Source of the DNA: Austropuccinia psidii
Lineage: Eukaryota > Basidiomycota > Pucciniomycetes > Pucciniales > Sphaerophragmiaceae
Direction: 5' to 3'
Assembly (NCBI GenBank): GCA_023105745.1
Contig: JALGQZ010000009.1
Location: forward strand, 45,847,967-45,911,966
DNA length: 64,000 nt
Positions 10,418 through 20,256 of the stretch are shown here, piece after piece; within the stretch, counting starts at the first letter, position 1, and each line of letters opens with the position of its first letter. Under the pieces are notes generated by a model. That model ran no database searches, was not told the origin of the DNA, and saw only the letters and a program-made list of their open reading frames with translations. The position numbers and the translations under genes are program-made.

Positions 10418-11956
10418 TTAAGCAGGTCTCCTTAGTAAAGGTGGGTAAGGTTTTTCCACATTAAGAATTATATCCACTTCATGTCCAATTATGGCACCTA
10501 GTGGCTCTTTGTTAGTTGCAAAGGCATTTTTGTACTTAAATAAGAGGTCAATCAATTTTTCTTTCATTTTTTCTGTTAATTCTTGATTGAATTCTGCCTC
10601 TTTAAGTTGTTCAGATATAAAAAGTTCCTTTTCTGGAATTTTTTCTTCATTCTTAATGACTGTGATTTGTTTTTTGTTATTTAAGAAGCCAAACTTTTGT
10701 CTTTTGTTGCCTCCTATGGTAAAATATCTATCCTTTTGGTTAGAGATATCTATACCATAAATTGATAAGTAGTCATTCCCAAGTATGAAGTGATTACTAG
10801 TACAGTTGTCCATTACTACAAACTCTACTTTAATTCTGACACATTGTGAGGGATGAGGAAAAATTAGTATTAAATCAATTATTCCAAGGGGCTTCATACT
10901 CTCACTTGCACTACTAAATTTGACACCTTGTATTGGCATAAGTTTTTCTTGCCAGTCTGGGATAATCGTTTTTAAATAACGTTTAACAACACAGGTGCAA
11001 TATGCTCCTGTGGCTAAGTTAACTTTTCCTTCTTGGTTTTCAACCATAACAATACTTATACTTGATTTTCCAGCTGTATATCCCATTCCTCTTGCAGGTT
11101 TGGTCCTATACATTTTGGCATCTTGTATATTTGTCAGGTTTGTGTCAGATGTCCCAACCTCTGGTAAGTTTGAGTTAACATCCAGTACTTCATAAACTAT
11201 ATCAATATTATTAATTTGTGCATTAATTATATTGATTTCATCACTTTCAGAACTTTCTGATTCTTCTGTCTCTTTTTCAGAGTCAGATTCCTCTTCTTTG
11301 TCATTGTGGTTTTCTGTTTCCACAATTTCATTAATATTTGCCTTTATAAGGCAATTATTGGCTAAGTGTCCAATACCTCCACATTTATGGAATTTTCTTT
11401 GCTCATTATTTTTGGATGTATTGGGCTTGAAGCATTCTTTTGATTTATCTTTTTTGATAAATGGTTTATTTGGGCTTTTAATGTCCAATTTCTTCCAAGT
11501 CCTGCCAATTTTTGTTCTTGTCACTATGTCTTCTAGTGCATTAATGTACTCTTCTGTTGAGCATGGTTCTATACACCTGCTTCTTAGGGCATGTTCTAGC
11601 TCTCCTGCACATTTCTTGATTATTTTCATATGCACCATTTTTTGTGACATTTCTGGGTACAATGCATTAAGTCTTTCAACTTGTTTCAAGAACCAAGTTA
11701 AAGGTTTGTCTTTGTCTGGGTCAAAGAAAGAATTTTCAAATGCATTTTCTATTTTGTACCTCCAGGAATCATTAGCCCACTTGGTGATTATTTCTTGTTT
11801 CCACCAAGACCAGGTATTTTTTCCATTTGTTTGCCTTATGCCATAATACCATCTCTTTGCAGATTTCTCAAACAATGAATGTAATCTTGCAGTGATTAAT
11901 TCATCTGGTATGGCATAATCTTCTTGTTGCATGTCAATTGTCTTGATAACTGACAT
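10418..11956 (-). pseudogene. E2 gag capsid, nucleocapsid and protease (512 codons)
   Basis: The capsid segment runs from IKTIDMQQEDYAIP through the WSWW block. The zinc knuckle reads FHKCGGIGHLANNC, with the first Cys replaced by Phe. The protease active site is LATGAYCTCVV, so the catalytic Asp of DTG is Ala. The C-terminal half leads into RT ([12 protein letters not shown]) and stops at TAA. All three lesions point to an inactive copy. Confidence 0.85.
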
Positions 11957-12462
11957 GTGGTCATATTCACCTTCTCCTGTGAATGTTGGCCATTCTTTAA
12001 ATTAAGGTGTTTCTTCATTAAGACTTGGTTATTGTCTTGGTGACGCAAGTCTGTTATTAATGGATTTGTTAATTCCTCTTTTGGTTTAACAGGGCTTCTT
12101 ATGTGAGAAAATGGTGTTGATAACTTTGGCATATTCAAATTAGCCTCATTAATTTTATCCATTTTTTCAGTAATAAGCCTTATTTCACTTTGAATACCAT
12201 CTTTCAGATGCATTCTTGCTTCATCACTTTTTTCTACATGGTCCAAAATTAATTTTTGGTGGGATGAAGTCTTTTCTTCAAATTTTTCTACAGAAATACT
12301 TAATTTGTTTAAGTTTTCTGTAAGATTATCAATACTCACATCATAATTGATTGTCAAAGTTTTTTCTTTGATATCACTTATGTATTTGTACAACTCTTGT
12401 TGTCCTTGTATTAATTTCTGAGCATTGGAAATTAATACTTTTGGCTTATTATTGTCAATCAT
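11896..12462 (-). pseudogene. E2 gag coiled-coil region (188 codons)
   Basis: This segment is rich in Lys, Glu, Asn and Leu (NLTENLNKLSISVEKFEEK), likely coiled coil, corresponding to residues about 230-480 of the E9 polyprotein. It ends with a frame overlap into the capsid frame near 11950, where a frameshift lies in [14 protein letters not shown] stop at 12481 separates it from the preceding frame. Confidence 0.7.
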
Positions 12463-12480
12463 AAATTTTATTTTATCAAT

Positions 12481-13322
12481 TTATTTCTTATTTTGTGTAA
12501 CAAGTTTTGTTAAAGATGATAAGCTATTATTTATCTCTTGTGAAGATAATAAACTATTTTGAATGTCTGTAAGAGGTAAAATACTATTTTTAAGATATGT
12601 TAAAGTATTTACAACATCAGTAGACAAGGGTATTTCTTTGGGAAATGGGGTTGTCTCATTCTTTGTTCCTCTTTGTCTTTGAATTCCATCAAAGTTCTGG
12701 CCATGTTGAAGACATTGTCCATGGCATCTTTTTGGATTTTGGGAATCCTGTAGCTTGGGGAATATGGTTTTCTCCAATTCTTTTCTTGTTCTTCTTCCCT
12801 TCTTGGGGAAGTGGGTTGGCTTGGGGCTTGCTGGTAGAAGCTACTGGGGCTTCTTCCTTGGTTGCCTCCTTTTTTTTGGCATGATACTCCTTGATCTTTT
12901 TGATTTGAGGTTTGGATGATAGTGGATTCCATCCATTGGAGTATCTCACTATTTCCTCCTCTTTGAGGAACTTCTTTAGGATGTACCAGGAGTTCATCAC
13001 TCCTGGGTGTATTTGAGGCAACATTTCCCAATCTTTGTCCTTGTACACTGTGTAGTACTGTTTGTATTGGCTCATGTAAATGTCTATTTGAGCCCTCTGA
13101 ATGTGATCTGTACCTATTTGAGTTACTCATACTTAGTTCCAATTCAGGTTCAGATATCATGGGCATTTCGGGGACTTGCCTTTGGGATGAGGCATTTCCT
13201 TGTGTGGATTCTGTTCCACTGGGGATATTGACCTTCCTTTTCCCTTTTGAGGAATCAATTCTACCTCTGAGTCCAGCTCCATCTGACTGGATGGAGTATT
13301 GGGAGCCTCTTCTGGTAGTCAT
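12481..13322 (-). pseudogene. E2 gag N-terminal region with two overlapping frames
   Basis: Frame A starts MTTRRGSQYSIQSDG at 13322. Frame B (13075-12689) has MSQYKQYYTVY, MNSWYILKKFL, NGWNPLSSK. An indel then brings YRIPKIQKDAMDNVFNMA into frame A. Frame 12777-12481 continues to the coiled coil (LTYLKNSILPLTDIQ). Frame B residues match E1 and E9 far better than frame A does, so the real protein probably follows frame B and then moves to frame A near 12620. Confidence 0.6.
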
Positions 13323-13398
13323 ATTATAAGAAAAATAAGAAATAAGAGGATTTTAAAACAGAAATACTCTTATGCCAATTTATAAATGAGGTACTCAC

Positions 13399-13547
13399 CT
13401 TCAGAGTCCTGAATAGTGGGTCCTGGAAAGTCCAATTTCTTGGCTTCCTTTTTCTTAGTGATCATTGGTGTTGGAGAACTTTGACAAGTTTCTTCCACAA
13501 TCTTTCAAAAGTGGTTTGGTTGTCCTCTGTTGGGTTGCCTTCAAACA
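13399..13547 (-). other. E2 candidate spliced leader exon
   Basis: The 3' splice site TTTTTTAG is followed by TGTTTGAAGG, and the exon ends TGAAG/GTGAGT, a consensus fungal donor. A following intron of 87 nt would end at CTACCAG (13312). The frame is broken by one base in this copy. Confidence 0.45.
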
Positions 13548-14021
13548 CTAAAAAAGACAAATAAATATAAGTCTTTTATATAAAAGTGTCATTTTTTGGT
13601 AAGATATGGCAATTTTCCACGTAAAAATTCCTTTTATATTTTTTTTATTAAAATGAAAATAATTAAAGAAATGAAATTAAAATGAATAAAATAACTTTTT
13701 TATTGGTTTTTAATATTTTTATTATTTTTTATGTTTTAATTTTTAAAGAATAGAAGAAAAATGAATATGATTCTTTTATATAATATAAAATTATTATGAA
13801 TTTATAAAATATCTTTTTTAATTACTAGAGTCACTCAATGAAAGTTTTTGCAAGTCTAAGGATTTGAAAAACCACGTGTAAGACAGTACAATTGCTTTCC
13901 AAATGCCTCAATAGCTTTGAAAATCAAGAATTATAAAATTGTTATATAATTTTATGATTATAAATATAATTTATTATTGTATAAGGCCAATTAGAATCTT
14001 TTTAAAGGTCTTTTAGAGTAA

Positions 14022-14043
14022 ATATCAGGGCCAGGCCCCTAAA
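14022..14043 (-). other. E2 primer binding site
   Basis: On the plus strand the sequence CAGGGCCAGGCCCCTAAA abuts TGTAAGG of LTR-B. It is a mutated form of the site in E1 and E9 (one C changed to T in the CCCCC run). Confidence 0.55.
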
Positions 14044-15995
14044 TGTAAGGTTTGACTATGAAACAATAAGTAAAAATTACTAATATTTTACTTATTGTAC
14101 TATGAATGTCCTTATAAATGAAATAAATAAGATAAAAAGAATTATAATAATGAAGAATTGTTATAATTATGGCATTAAAATAATTATATTATTAATAAAA
14201 TATGATAATATAATTTATATTATAAAATATAATATAATAAAATAAATATATTAATATAAAATAATTAATATATTCAAAGGCACTTTAATATTGTTAAAAA
14301 AAAATAATAAAGGCGTAAAAAATTGTTTTTTATTAATAAAAAACAATTAATAACAATAATATTACCAATATTAAAGTTATAAATTAATATAAATACTATT
14401 TATATTAATTAAAGAATTATCAAAAGAATAATTGAGAGAAAATTATCATAATGAGAGAAAATAACCTACTTTTAATACTTAATATAATATTTCTGAGATA
14501 TTTTACGCCAAATAATATAAATACAACAATTACAATTTTTCTTGATTTTACATGGAATTGAGGTTTTTAAGAGAAATTTAAACAAAACAATTAAATAATT
14601 GAAATAATCACGTAAGAGATGAAGATTACTATAATATTATCTTTTGGCTTTAATAATGTAATAGTTTTATATATAAAGAATAAAGAAATTACCCTTTTAT
14701 TTAATGATTGAATGTTTTGTAAGCGTCTGAGGGGGAAATAGAGTAAAAAGAGCTCTATTTATATTAAATTCCTTCCTCCTAGAGTCCAAAAGGCTTCTAG
14801 TAGACATGCACTGATCATATCCACTGGGATTGATCATGATCAATATTTTAAGGTTTGGTGATGATTACATCATGATCAAACCATATTGCATCATTATTAC
14901 GCCATTATTTAGAGTTATCACTATAACTCTAAGTTTGATGACGTCAAAGACTTGGCAGAACCCCAAAAATTGAGGATTTTATTAGTTTTAATCATAAAAT
15001 AAAAGTATTCACGAATTATATCACTCATATGACTGTTAAACTTAATTTAAGGTTATAGTGAGTGATCATATATGATCAAATTAAGCTCAAACTTTGATCC
15101 TTAATAAATTTTCATATTTACACTCTACAGCCATTCAGAGAGTGAATTTCAATAGCTTGGCATAACCTCATTATGCTTCCAAGAGCATTTCATTACATCC
15201 TCAAAACTCCATTTTTGATGATTTTTCTTGTAACTCATCTTTTCTGTTGAAATTATTTATTTAAACTTCAAACTATGATTTCAAGGGGTTATACCTTGAA
15301 TATTATAATAATAAATACATCATTCTTCACGAATGAACTAGTAGAATCCAACTGTCCACTCTTTTCTAAGTTTGGACCACTTTCACAACAAAGTGGTCAA
15401 CAGCTCTGTTGATTTTAATCAGTAATTCCTTACAGGTTTTAACCTTGTTTATAGCTTGTGAAATACACTTCACATATGTATTTCTACAGTAATTAAGTGT
15501 TGACTTTTTTTTTGGTTCATCACTATATCATTTATAATTCAAGAGATATTAGCTAAAATCCTTAAATATACGCATTGACCAAAAAAGTGCATATATTCCG
15601 GTTAATTCCTTAAGTATTGGGTTTGAAGCTTAGCTTATTAATTGCTTTATATGTAGACTTTTATGGAGAATCCACTGGTACAATTTAGTTCACATGTTGT
15701 CTTATTGGAGTTTGAAATAAAGAAGGATTTGTGCATTTTATAAGATATTATTACTTATAACTTATTAAATATTGACTTTACAGATATGCCATAAAAATGG
15801 TATGTGTATTGTACCATTGGAAATCCAATGGTATAATTTATTTCACATGTTTATTCATTGGGTTTTGAGTTAAACCAAGTTTTATGTCAATTTATGGTAT
15901 TTTTGTATTTTAAAAGTACTTATTTTTAATGTATAATTAAATTAAATATTTCTTGTGACCTTTTTGGGTATGTGGTCATATCCCAAAGGTTCACA
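14044..15995 (-). repeat. LTR-B, 5' LTR of E2
   Basis: The plus strand begins TGTAAGG and ends GGTTCACA. It is 1952 bp, AT-rich and without genes. The right edge is followed at once by integrase sequence of E3, which fixes the boundary. No target duplication can be checked because the other end of the tandem is outside the window. Confidence 0.85.
14755..14763 (-). promoter_or_regulatory. TATA box in LTR-B
   Basis: The minus strand reads TATAAATAG in the middle of the LTR, followed by a T/C-rich stretch. It is a plausible RNA polymerase II TATA box. Confidence 0.35.
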
Positions 15996-16912
15996 ATGAC
16001 CTTCCTTCAAGAATTGTTAGTGACAGAGGTTCTCTTTTTGTTTCTTCCTTTTGGACAAATCTTTCTCAGAAGCTCAAGATTTCAAGAGATCTGTAAACTG
16101 CTTATCATCCAGAAACTGATGGACAGACAGAGAGGGTAAATCAGATACTAGAACAGTAACTTTGGATGTATGTCAGTTATCATCAAGATGATTGGAACAC
16201 CTGGCTCCCTCTGGCTGAATTTGCCTACAATAACTCTGACCACTCTTCAACAAAACAATCACTGTTTTTCACTGTTTATGGAAGAGATCCACATTTTGAC
16301 TCAGTTCACATTACTCAAGATACTCCTGCTGGAAATTTATCAACAAAAATTCAATCAGTACAGCAAGATGTCAAGAGAGAACTTGAAGTTGCCATAAACA
16401 GGTTTAGGAGGTATGCAGATAAAAGTAGAGCAAGTCCACCTGTTTTCAATCCTGGTGACATGGTATGGCTTTCTTCCAAGAACATCAAATAAACCAGACC
16501 CACCCAAAAACTGTCTGAAAGATGGCTGGGTCCTTTTCCAATCTTGAAGAAAGTCAGCACTCATGCCTACCACCTCAATCCCCTATCTCAATGGAAGTCC
16601 ATCCACCCAGTCTTCCATATTTCACTCTTAGAACCAGTCAGGACATCAACAATCCCAAGTAGGAATCAAGATCTTCCTCCTCCAATCATCATTGAAGAAG
16701 AAGAGGAATGGGAAGTCTCTCAAATACTGGACTCAAAGCTTAAGAGAGGAAAATTATGGTACCTGGTGGAATGGAAAGGTTTCAGTCAAGACTCAGAAAG
16801 ATCCACCTGGGAACCAGCTGAAAACCTCAAGAATTGTCCTGAACTTGTCAAAGATTTTCATTCATTATATCCTGACAAGCCTGGGCCCAATTCTTCAAAA
16901 GTTTGATTCATT
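15996..16912 (+). pseudogene. E3 integrase core end and chromodomain
   Basis: Translation starts inside the core ([18 protein letters not shown], second catalytic Asp). It continues through [16 protein letters not shown] (catalytic Glu), the [12 protein letters not shown] block, [11 protein letters not shown] and a chromodomain ([31 protein letters not shown]). Stops lie at about 16094 (DL-TAA), 16156 (EQ-TAA) and 16490 (NIK-TAA). All are single-base changes relative to E5, so this is a decayed copy. Confidence 0.88.
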
Positions 16913-17709
16913 ATGGTGCTTTATGGGGAGAGGAATTAGTAAAAGTAAGTCCCACTCCTGATATGCACCTTTAGGGGTATTCTACTCTTCTTTTTGTTGT
17001 ACGCATCACCTTGGCCACTCTGTGAGCACTTTGCAATTTTGGACACAAATCTTTGGCATGGCTTTCAACTTCATTTCCAATCTTATGGCCATTTTCACTT
17101 GGGACAATGGGCCATTCACATTTCAATTCATTTCCAAGACTTCAAAATTTAAATTCATTCCTTCAGCATTTTTTGTTTTATTTTTATGGTGCTGGTGGGA
17201 GTGGTAACTACCAAAAGTAAGTTCCACTCCTGGTGTGCACTTCCCTGAGGGGTCTACAATCTTGTCAAAGCATCACCTTGGCCACCTTTTGAGCACCTGG
17301 CATCAAACTTCTCTTTCCAGGTCCTTGGCCAATTTCAAAATCAGTTATCAACCTCTGTGATGAAGATTGGAACCTACTTAAGATTCAATTCATCTTTCTT
17401 TTCTCTTTTCTCTTTCTTTTATTTTCATTTTCATTCTTTATATTAAATTTTATTTTCATTTCACTTTATCATATAAAAAATCCATCTCAAAAAATATTCA
17501 TTCAATAAAACATCATCAATCATGAAGCCAATCTCAAAAGAAGATCAAGCAAGTCCTGCGTCATATGACAAATTTTTAATATCAGTTATTCATTTATTTT
17601 CCTCCTAAAAGAACTTTTCTCTATCCCACTCTCAATCCTTTCCAATAGCCTCAACAGGCTTCACCTTGCATTGGTGCTCAGGAGCTCACCATTTCAAGGT
17701 GGGGGGTAC
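16913..17709 (+). other. E3 3' noncoding region with internal duplication
   Basis: About 800 bp lie between the pol stop and the LTR, without a plausible gene. Two related modules (about 16915-17029 and 17180-17299) share AAAGTAAGT, a TGCAC box, AGGGGT and CATCACCTTGGCCAC followed by GAGCAC. The last bases, AAGGTGGGGGGTAC, are the polypurine tract before TGTCAC. Confidence 0.7.
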
Positions 17710-19161
17710 TGTCACAACCATGGCAATTCACCTCCTTGGATCTCCGTATGGCATATCAACCCACAGTCCTTTTATGGCCAATTGGCCATATCTATCACCA
17801 GTGGCCAATATGGCCACATCATCATCTTATGGACCATTTATGGCCATTTGTCTTTTGGGGCCTTCATGGCCCTTTACCTCAATCCAGAAGCCATGGCGGC
17901 AATTTATGCCCAAATGGGTATTTCTGGCCATTTCACTCAAAACCAGGGGAAATGGCCCAAATGGCTGTTTTTGGTCATTTGGGCTCATAATGCACATTTT
18001 TGCGCATTTGCGCATATTTGTGCCCTTTGATGAAAAGTGTCCAAAAGACACTTTCCCGCCATTTGGGCCAGTTTTTGGCTCAGAACCCAAAAGTGGCCAA
18101 AAACCCCAAAGGACCCAGAAACACCTTTCAAAGCTCTGTAGCCATCACACCCATTATTTTCCCCTCTGTATTTCCATCTCAAGAACTTTGGATGTAATCT
18201 TCTTTCCAATGAACCAATATGCCATAAATGATGTTATATATCATTGTGCATCATTTTTCAACAGCAATTAAATGGTGGCAATATCAAATGGTCATTTCAA
18301 CATTCCAACATATCATCATTTCATCAAGGCACCCAATCATTCAGAGGACTCATCAAGGCTCAAGAGCAAGTGTTTCAGGGTCAAAGACCAATCACGCTAT
18401 CAAGACATCATTGGATAATTTCATTCACAGTATTCCTCCAAGGAAATACTGTTCCACCATTCTCCAGGGATTCAAGAGGAAGCTCATCCATCCATTCATT
18501 CATTCAATTTTCAAGTGTCAAAGCTCCACGCAATCCATCTTGGAAACCACCTTCATTTCAATACAATCTGGATCCATCAAGAACTGTATTTCATTTTTGA
18601 TCATGGGAAATTCATTCAACCCAATTCAATTTCAATATTAGCCAGCTGTATCAATTCCCAACAGCAATCAATACAGCCTCAAGAATCAATACAGATCAGT
18701 TTTCAGCCTGAATAACTCAAGCTCCCAACTTTTCACATATACTGGCTACCCTTTCCTCCCTGGGGGTTTTTTCCCCAGTTAATTAATATAGTTTGATTTT
18801 ATTTTATCTTTATTCATCTTATTATTTTTTTTAGTGAATACTGATATTATCAAGTGAGTCATTTAGCACCTTTTCTCTTATTCTTTCTTTGCCTGTCAAT
18901 GGATATTTGGTGGTCATATCCTCACTAATTCCATTGTTCATATTGGCAGGTTGAAACAGTGATTAAGGACTTACTTGGTTGGCTCTTTGGCCATTTGGCT
19001 TCTCTTTCCTCTTATTGCATCTCATCTTGTACCTGCTTATTTCTTAGAGGAATTTATCCTTTTTATTTTCATTTCTTCATTCTTTTGGAGTCTTCCAAGT
19101 GACTTCCCTGATTGCTGAGTGCCAGGCCACTCTTTGATTCTGTCCAAGAGCCCCTGTGACA
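17710..19161 (+). repeat. E3 3' LTR (family B)
   Basis: It starts TGTCACAACC and ends CCCCTGTGACA, with a 6-bp terminal inverted repeat. It is 1452 bp, shorter than the about 1720-bp LTRs of E5. The first half is very rich in GGCC inside ATGGCC and TTGGCC words. The motif CCCCAGTTAATTAATATAG (18773-18791) matches the proposed start of the RNA in E5. Confidence 0.85.
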
Positions 19162-19587
19162 CAGTCCACCTCACTATCCCCAGTACAGGCCAGTACCACT
19201 ATCCATGAAGTGATCAGGTCCCCACAGCCACCTCAGCCTGCAATCAGATCCCCAGCCAGGCTATCCACACTTGCCTCTACCTCCACCCATATTCAACCAC
19301 CTGTGGCCAGTACTTCTAGAGACCCAATGTTTCCAGAACCTGAATCAATCTTTGACAACCGTCAACACTGGAATATCACTTGAAACGTCACTGATCAGAA
19401 GAAGGTGATTAAAAAGGTGGTCACATCCCTATTTGCTGAAGTGGATTCTTTGACTGAGGTATTTGTTGATAAAGCTATGAAGAGTGCTGTTCCAGGTGAA
19501 CCCACCAGCACTTTGGCCAGGGAGGCAGTTTCTTATGAAGATGCCTTTGTTGTTAAATTTAGACAAGCCTTGAAGAAATTTTTCTGA
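19162..19587 (+). pseudogene. Unknown protein fragment next to E3 LTR
   Basis: A Pro/Ser/Thr-rich stretch (SPQPPQPAIRSPARL, PPVASTSRDPMFPEPES) is followed after one TGA (19381) by a well-composed segment (DQKKVIKKVVTSLFAEVDSL, AREAVSYEDAFVVKFRQALK) ending in a stop at 19587. It has no start and begins at the LTR edge, so it is the 3' end of something interrupted by E3. I do not recognise the family. It could be the C-terminus of a gag-like or host gene. Confidence 0.45.
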
Positions 19588-19639
19588 GGATTATATGTAG
19601 TTGGTATTTATCTTTACTAGTGCTCTCTCTTTGATTATT

Positions 19640-20256
19640 GAATAAATTTACTCCCCAAACAAAATATGGGAGTGATCATTTCTTCTTTTGAAACAAGAAA
19701 TAAAAAATGAAAAGAAAGAATTGAAGGAAAAAGAGAGTAAAAAAAGAAAATAAAGAAACTTCTGAGGATTGATATTCCTGTGGTGAGTTGCTTCATTTTG
19801 GCCATATTTTCCCTGAAAAGATAAAAACCAAACGTTTGATGCTCACAGAGTGGCCAAGATGTTGTTTTACAAAAAATTAGAACCCTCAGATATGCAAACC
19901 ACGAGATGGAACTTACTTTCATAAGTTCAACTCCCAACCAAGAATCATGAAGGAATAGAAACTTTCCCATAAATGAATTTGATTTAAGGAACTTCTTGAA
20001 TAGTGGTAAATGGCATAATTTGGAATAATGAAATATTAAAGAAAAAGGAAATAAAGAAGAAAAGAGAAAATCTGGCCATATCTTGATGAAAGGTCCATAT
20101 TCAGAGCCTTCTAAACCTGTCCAAAGAAGTTGAAAAGTGCTCACAAAGTGGCCAAGGTGATGCTTACAAAATATTTGGGTAGAATACCCCCTTAAAGGTG
20201 CATTCCAGGGGAGGATGTTACTCTCATAAACTCCAATCCCCACAAAGCACCATAAG
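19640..20256 (-). other. E4 3' noncoding region
   Basis: Homologous to the 3' noncoding regions of E3 and E5, including two CACCTTGGCCACTxTGTGAGCAC-like boxes (near 20135 and 19840). Open frames here are shadows. Confidence 0.6.

Larger units (their letters stand above)
5448..15995 (-). mobile_element. E2: family A Ty3/gypsy chromovirus, degenerate
   Basis: Minus-strand element with LTR-A as 3' LTR, LTR-B as 5' LTR, a primer site at 14022-14043 and a polypurine tract at 7420. Gag to integrase is present in the normal order but carries many stops and a small deletion near 9175. The right end sits exactly where family B integrase sequence begins (15996), so the tandem E1/E2 was inserted into E3. 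Key catalytic residues are lost in protease and integrase. Confidence 0.88.
15996..19161 (+). mobile_element. E3: family B chromovirus, 3' remnant
   Basis: The end of integrase, the 3' noncoding region and the 3' LTR of a plus-strand family B element remain. The 5' part was separated by insertion of the E1/E2 tandem and lies left of the window. It is homologous over its length to the minus-strand E5 (27000-22927). Confidence 0.88.

Noticed and set aside
12600..12640. T-TTC-CCA as a -1 slip site joining frame B to frame A in family A
   Set aside because: Present in E2 but not at the same place in E1 or E9, so not conserved.
17666..18271. Several 60-200 codon ORFs in the E3 LTR
   Set aside because: They arise from GGCC-rich noncoding LTR sequence; E5 does not keep the same frames.
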